Below are positions 61,714-64,000 of a stretch of 64,000 bases of DNA, piece after piece. The DNA is taken from the NCBI RefSeq assembly GCF_022808985.1, contig NZ_JAKZFT010000004.1, positions 124,001 to 188,000 on the forward strand, in the 5' to 3' direction. Made by a program: the position numbers and the translations under genes. A model generated the notes under the pieces. The model worked only from the letters and a program-made list of their open reading frames with translations, was not told the origin of the DNA and searched no databases. Source of the stretch: Geotalea sp. SG265. Its GTDB lineage: Bacteria > Desulfobacterota > Desulfuromonadia > Geobacterales > Geobacteraceae. Numbering within the stretch: the first letter of the stretch is position 1; the number at the start of each line of letters is the position of its first letter.

Positions 61714-63420
61714 CTAATCGTCGGCGACGGTTACGCGCAGCACCTCTTCGAAGGATGTGACCCCTTCCTTCAGTTTGGTCAGTCCCGACTGGCGCATGGT
61801 TTTGATCCCCAGGCGCATGGATTCCCGCTTGATCTCAGCAGTGTTGGCGCCGTTGAGAATGAGCTCGCGGATTTCCTCCAGCATGGGCATGACCTGGTAA
61901 AAGCCGACCCGACCTTTGTAGCCGGTGCCGTTGCACTTTGGACAGCCTGCCCCCTTGTAACAGACAAAGGAGGGAGCTTCCTCGGCGGGGACACCGGCAG
62001 TGATAAGTGCCTTGACCGGGATTTCCTCTACGACTTTACAATCCTGGCAGACCCGGCGGGCAAGCCGTTGTGCCGTTATAAGGTTTACTGCCGAGGCGAC
62101 GAGGAAGGGTTCTATGCCCATGTTCAGAAGACGGTTGATTGTCGATGGGGCATCATTGGTGTGCAGGGTGGAAAGCACAAGGTGACCGGTCAAAGCCGCC
62201 TTGACCCCTATTTCGGCCGTCTCGAAATCGCGTATTTCCCCGATCATGATGATGTCCGGGTCCTGGCGCAGAAAGGATCGGAGTGCAGCGGCAAAGTTCA
62301 GGCCAATGTCCTCGTGCATCTGCACTTGGTTGATGCCGGCGAAGTTGAATTCGACCGGATCTTCGGCAGTGGAGATGTTTTCGCTGACCTTGTTGAGCTC
62401 CGACAGGGCAGAATAGAGAGAAACGGTCTTGCCGCTGCCAGTCGGCCCGGTAACCAGCACCATGCCGAAAGGCTTATGGATCTCACGCTGGAAATTGGCC
62501 AGAGCTTCTTCTTCATACCCCAGTTTGGTCATATCCAGTTGCAGGTTGGATTTATCCAGGAGCCGCATGACGATCTTCTCGCCAAAGAGGGTCGGCAGGA
62601 CGGAGACACGGAAGTCCATGTCCTTGCCTCCGCCAAGCTTGATCTTGATTCGGCCGTCCTGGGGCAAACGACGTTCGGCGATATCCAGCTCCGCCATAAT
62701 CTTGATCCTGGATGTGATGGCGTTTTTCAGCTTCATGGGGGGCTTCATCACTTCGTAGAGGATGCCGTCGATCCGGTACCTGACGCGGAAGCTTCTCTCA
62801 TAGGGCTCGATATGGATGTCGCTGGCCTTTTTCTTGATGGCATCGGTAAGGATGAGATTGACAAGCTTGACGACCGGGGCATCCTCGGTGGCACGCTCAA
62901 GGGAGGAAACATCTATATCCTCTTCATCACCGACGACTTCCAGGTCATCCAGCTCCAGGTCGTTCATAACATCGGCAAGGGAAGCCGACTGATCGTACAA
63001 CTTGTCTATGGCTGCTTTTATGGCGGTTTCGGAGGCAACGACCACTTCGATGTTGTAGCCGGTCATGAACTTGATGTCATCGATGGCAAAAATATTGGAA
63101 GGATCGCACATGGCGATGATCAGGGTCCCCCCCGACCGGTTCACCGGTACGATCTGGTACTTCTGGGCGATATCGACGGGGATGATCTTGACGACCGCTT
63201 GGTCGACCTCGAACTCTTGCAGGTTGATCGATGGAAAGCCGTATTGTTTGGAGAGAAAGGAAGTCAGGTCCGGTTCGGAGATCAGACCGTTTTTGATGAG
63301 GATAGAGCCCAACCGCTGCTGGCCACCCGCCTCCTTCTGTTCCTGAAGTGCCTTGGTCAGCTGCTCTTTCGTTATGATGTTGTTTTTGACCAGGAGCTCT
63401 CCCAGCCGGCTTACATGCAT
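61714..63420 (-). CDS. pilB: Pilus extension ATPase PilB with an MshEN c-di-GMP-binding domain
   Basis: 568 residues. Residues 1 to about 130 are a MshEN (GSPII_E N) domain. The 24-residue consensus for c-di-GMP binding, RLGxx-Lxxx-G.. to Q, is present at 36-59 (RLGSILIKNGLI ... LSKQ) and in near-consensus form at 5-28 (G replaced by N). Then comes Walker A VTGPTGSGKTVSLYSALSEL, Walker B with RQDPDIIMIGEIRDFET and a zinc-type cysteine set (CQDCK and CPKCNGTGY). PilB drives pilus assembly. A strong AGAGGT precedes the ATG. The c-di-GMP binding is motif-based; it is known for MshE, and inferred here. Confidence 0.95.
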   Translation of the reverse strand: MHVSRLGELLVKNNIITKEQLTKALQEQKEAGGQQRLGSILIKNGLISEPDLTSFLSKQYGFPSINLQEFEVDQAVVKIIPVDIAQKYQIVPVNRSGGTLIIAMCDPSNIFAIDDIKFMTGYNIEVVVASETAIKAAIDKLYDQSASLADVMNDLELDDLEVVGDEEDIDVSSLERATEDAPVVKLVNLILTDAIKKKASDIHIEPYERSFRVRYRIDGILYEVMKPPMKLKNAITSRIKIMAELDIAERRLPQDGRIKIKLGGGKDMDFRVSVLPTLFGEKIVMRLLDKSNLQLDMTKLGYEEEALANFQREIHKPFGMVLVTGPTGSGKTVSLYSALSELNKVSENISTAEDPVEFNFAGINQVQMHEDIGLNFAAALRSFLRQDPDIIMIGEIRDFETAEIGVKAALTGHLVLSTLHTNDAPSTINRLLNMGIEPFLVASAVNLITAQRLARRVCQDCKVVEEIPVKALITAGVPAEEAPSFVCYKGAGCPKCNGTGYKGRVGFYQVMPMLEEIRELILNGANTAEIKRESMRLGIKTMRQSGLTKLKEGVTSFEEVLRVTVADD

Positions 63421-63488
63421 AAGAAAACCTCTGATTGCGTAGGTCGAACCCTACGAATAGTATTTTGTATGACCTGGTAAGTCAAGCT
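63421..63488. other. Short gap between pilB and aroE
   Basis: 68 bp that separate the convergently ordered minus-strand genes aroE (upstream) and pilB (downstream). It contains the pilB Shine-Dalgarno region, a few A/T-rich steps, and no hairpin or promoter I can support. Confidence 0.4.
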
Positions 63489-64000
63489 TTAGTTCCCTTT
63501 CACGACCGCCAAAAGACTGTGTTTCATCAGCCCAGGCGGAGGGGAACATCCGGTCCAGAGGGAGAAGGCGATTTCCCCCTGGGCCGCCAGCATACCAAGA
63601 CCATTGGCAGCCCGAAGCCCATTTGAAGCGGCCATTTCGAGAAATGGCGTTTGCGAAGGTACATAAACCATGTCGTAAAAGCAGGCGCCAACTCCTGCCA
63701 ATGATGCACGACTAAATCCGTCAAAGGACGTATTTTTCATCCCCACGGAGGTGGCATTGAGGATAAGATCGAACTGTTGCAATTGCTCGGCCGATGTGAG
63801 CACGTCGAGGCATGCTGACCGTAAATTGATCGCAGGAAAAAGACGGGCAAAATAACCCCTCAATTCGTCCGCACGGTCCCTGTCCCGATTGGCGATGGTG
63901 ACCAATGCCGCACCTGCACTACATAAGGCGGCAACAGCCCCCCGCGCGGCCCCCCCCGCCCCGAGGACCAGGATTTTGGCACCGCCTGGAGCAAAGGATA
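63489..64000 (-). CDS. aroE: Shikimate dehydrogenase, C-terminal part (cut by the window edge)
   Basis: The reading frame continues to the end of the window and beyond. The visible 170 residues start inside the NADP-binding domain: KILVLGAGGAARGAV (the GAGGAARG nucleotide motif), then LVTIANRDRDRADEL with the NR(x)4R-like NADPH contact, DLILNATSVGMKNTSF, DMVYVPSQTPFLEMA and ANGLGMLAAQGEIAFSLWTG. These are hallmarks of shikimate dehydrogenase (3-dehydroshikimate to shikimate). Catalytic-lysine residues lie in the N-terminal domain beyond the window. It is upstream of pilB on the same strand, an order also seen in Geobacter. Confidence 0.95.
   Translation of the reverse strand, partial: SFAPGGAKILVLGAGGAARGAVAALCSAGAALVTIANRDRDRADELRGYFARLFPAINLRSACLDVLTSAEQLQQFDLILNATSVGMKNTSFDGFSRASLAGVGACFYDMVYVPSQTPFLEMAASNGLRAANGLGMLAAQGEIAFSLWTGCSPPPGLMKHSLLAVVKGN

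Noticed and set aside
62068-63480. Long plus-strand open frame of 470 residues antisense to pilB
   Set aside because: The minus-strand frame has every pilB motif and a good ribosome binding site; the plus-strand frame lacks any known domain and is a shadow of biased codon use.

Overview
The window looks like chromosomal DNA from a member of the Geobacteraceae (Geobacter/Geotalea-like Deltaproteobacteria). Evidence: a very large multiheme c-type cytochrome; a pilB-pilT-pilC-pilS-pilR cluster next to short 59-residue (mature) PilA-N pilins with a PilA-C-like secreted partner; a sigma-54 promoter before pilA; and the order thrS-infC-rpmI-rplT-pheS-pheT-ihfA-merR-tRNA-Pro. I do not assign a species. 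Almost everything is on the minus strand; the only clear plus-strand gene is the first one.

Layout from low to high coordinate. 0.1-5.2 kb: a methyltransferase-glycosyltransferase fusion (plus strand), then a GT87-like membrane protein, a B12-binding radical SAM protein and a polyprenyl-phosphate sugar transferase-like GT2. 5.3-10.4 kb: three tandem GT-C/TPR membrane proteins. 10.4-13.5 kb: a ResB-like cytochrome c assembly protein, a secreted CHAP-like protein and a beta-propeller lipoprotein. 13.6-18.0 kb: a 1440-residue cytochrome with about 20 haem motifs and two tandem Ig-like repeats, ended by a strong hairpin. 18.0-18.46 kb: the only gene-free stretch over 300 bp. 18.46-26.1 kb: the translation/nucleoid operon with tRNA-Pro(GGG) at its end and tRNA-Val(GAC) before thrS; infC starts at AUA, and the merR gene has no usable start in frame. 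26.2-50.8 kb: a surface-polysaccharide locus with glycosyltransferases of families 2, 4, 9, 10 and 11, five methyltransferases, a radical SAM protein, a PLP aminotransferase with a cupin, an ABC-2 exporter (Wzm/Wzt type) and a UbiA-family decaprenyl-phosphate phosphoribosyltransferase-like enzyme. A 43-bp duplication and an IS3 transposase tail mark a past insertion at 36.8-38.9 kb. 50.8-55.1 kb: a fourth GT-C/TPR protein and an ABC exporter with a TPR/pseudopilin-like protein, coupled to the glycan genes by overlapping ends. 55.1-63.4 kb: PilA-C-like, two PilA-N genes, PilR, PilS, PilC, PilT, PilB. 63.5 kb to the end: the C-terminal part of aroE.

How it fits together (inference): the window joins two surface programmes, an ABC-exported and probably fucosylated, methylated glycan and a type IV pilus/short-pilin apparatus, and a multiheme cytochrome with envelope partners lies nearby. 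PilS/PilR with the sigma-54 promoter would control the pilin genes. A strong terminator after the PilA-C gene would set how much transcription reaches the exporter and glycan genes. The best leads are the tandem pilin pair with PilA-C and the adjoining TPR/pseudopilin ABC module, the repeat-bearing 20-haem cytochrome, the consensus c-di-GMP-binding motif in PilB, the AUA start of infC, the merR 5' frameshift and the insertion scar in the glycan locus.
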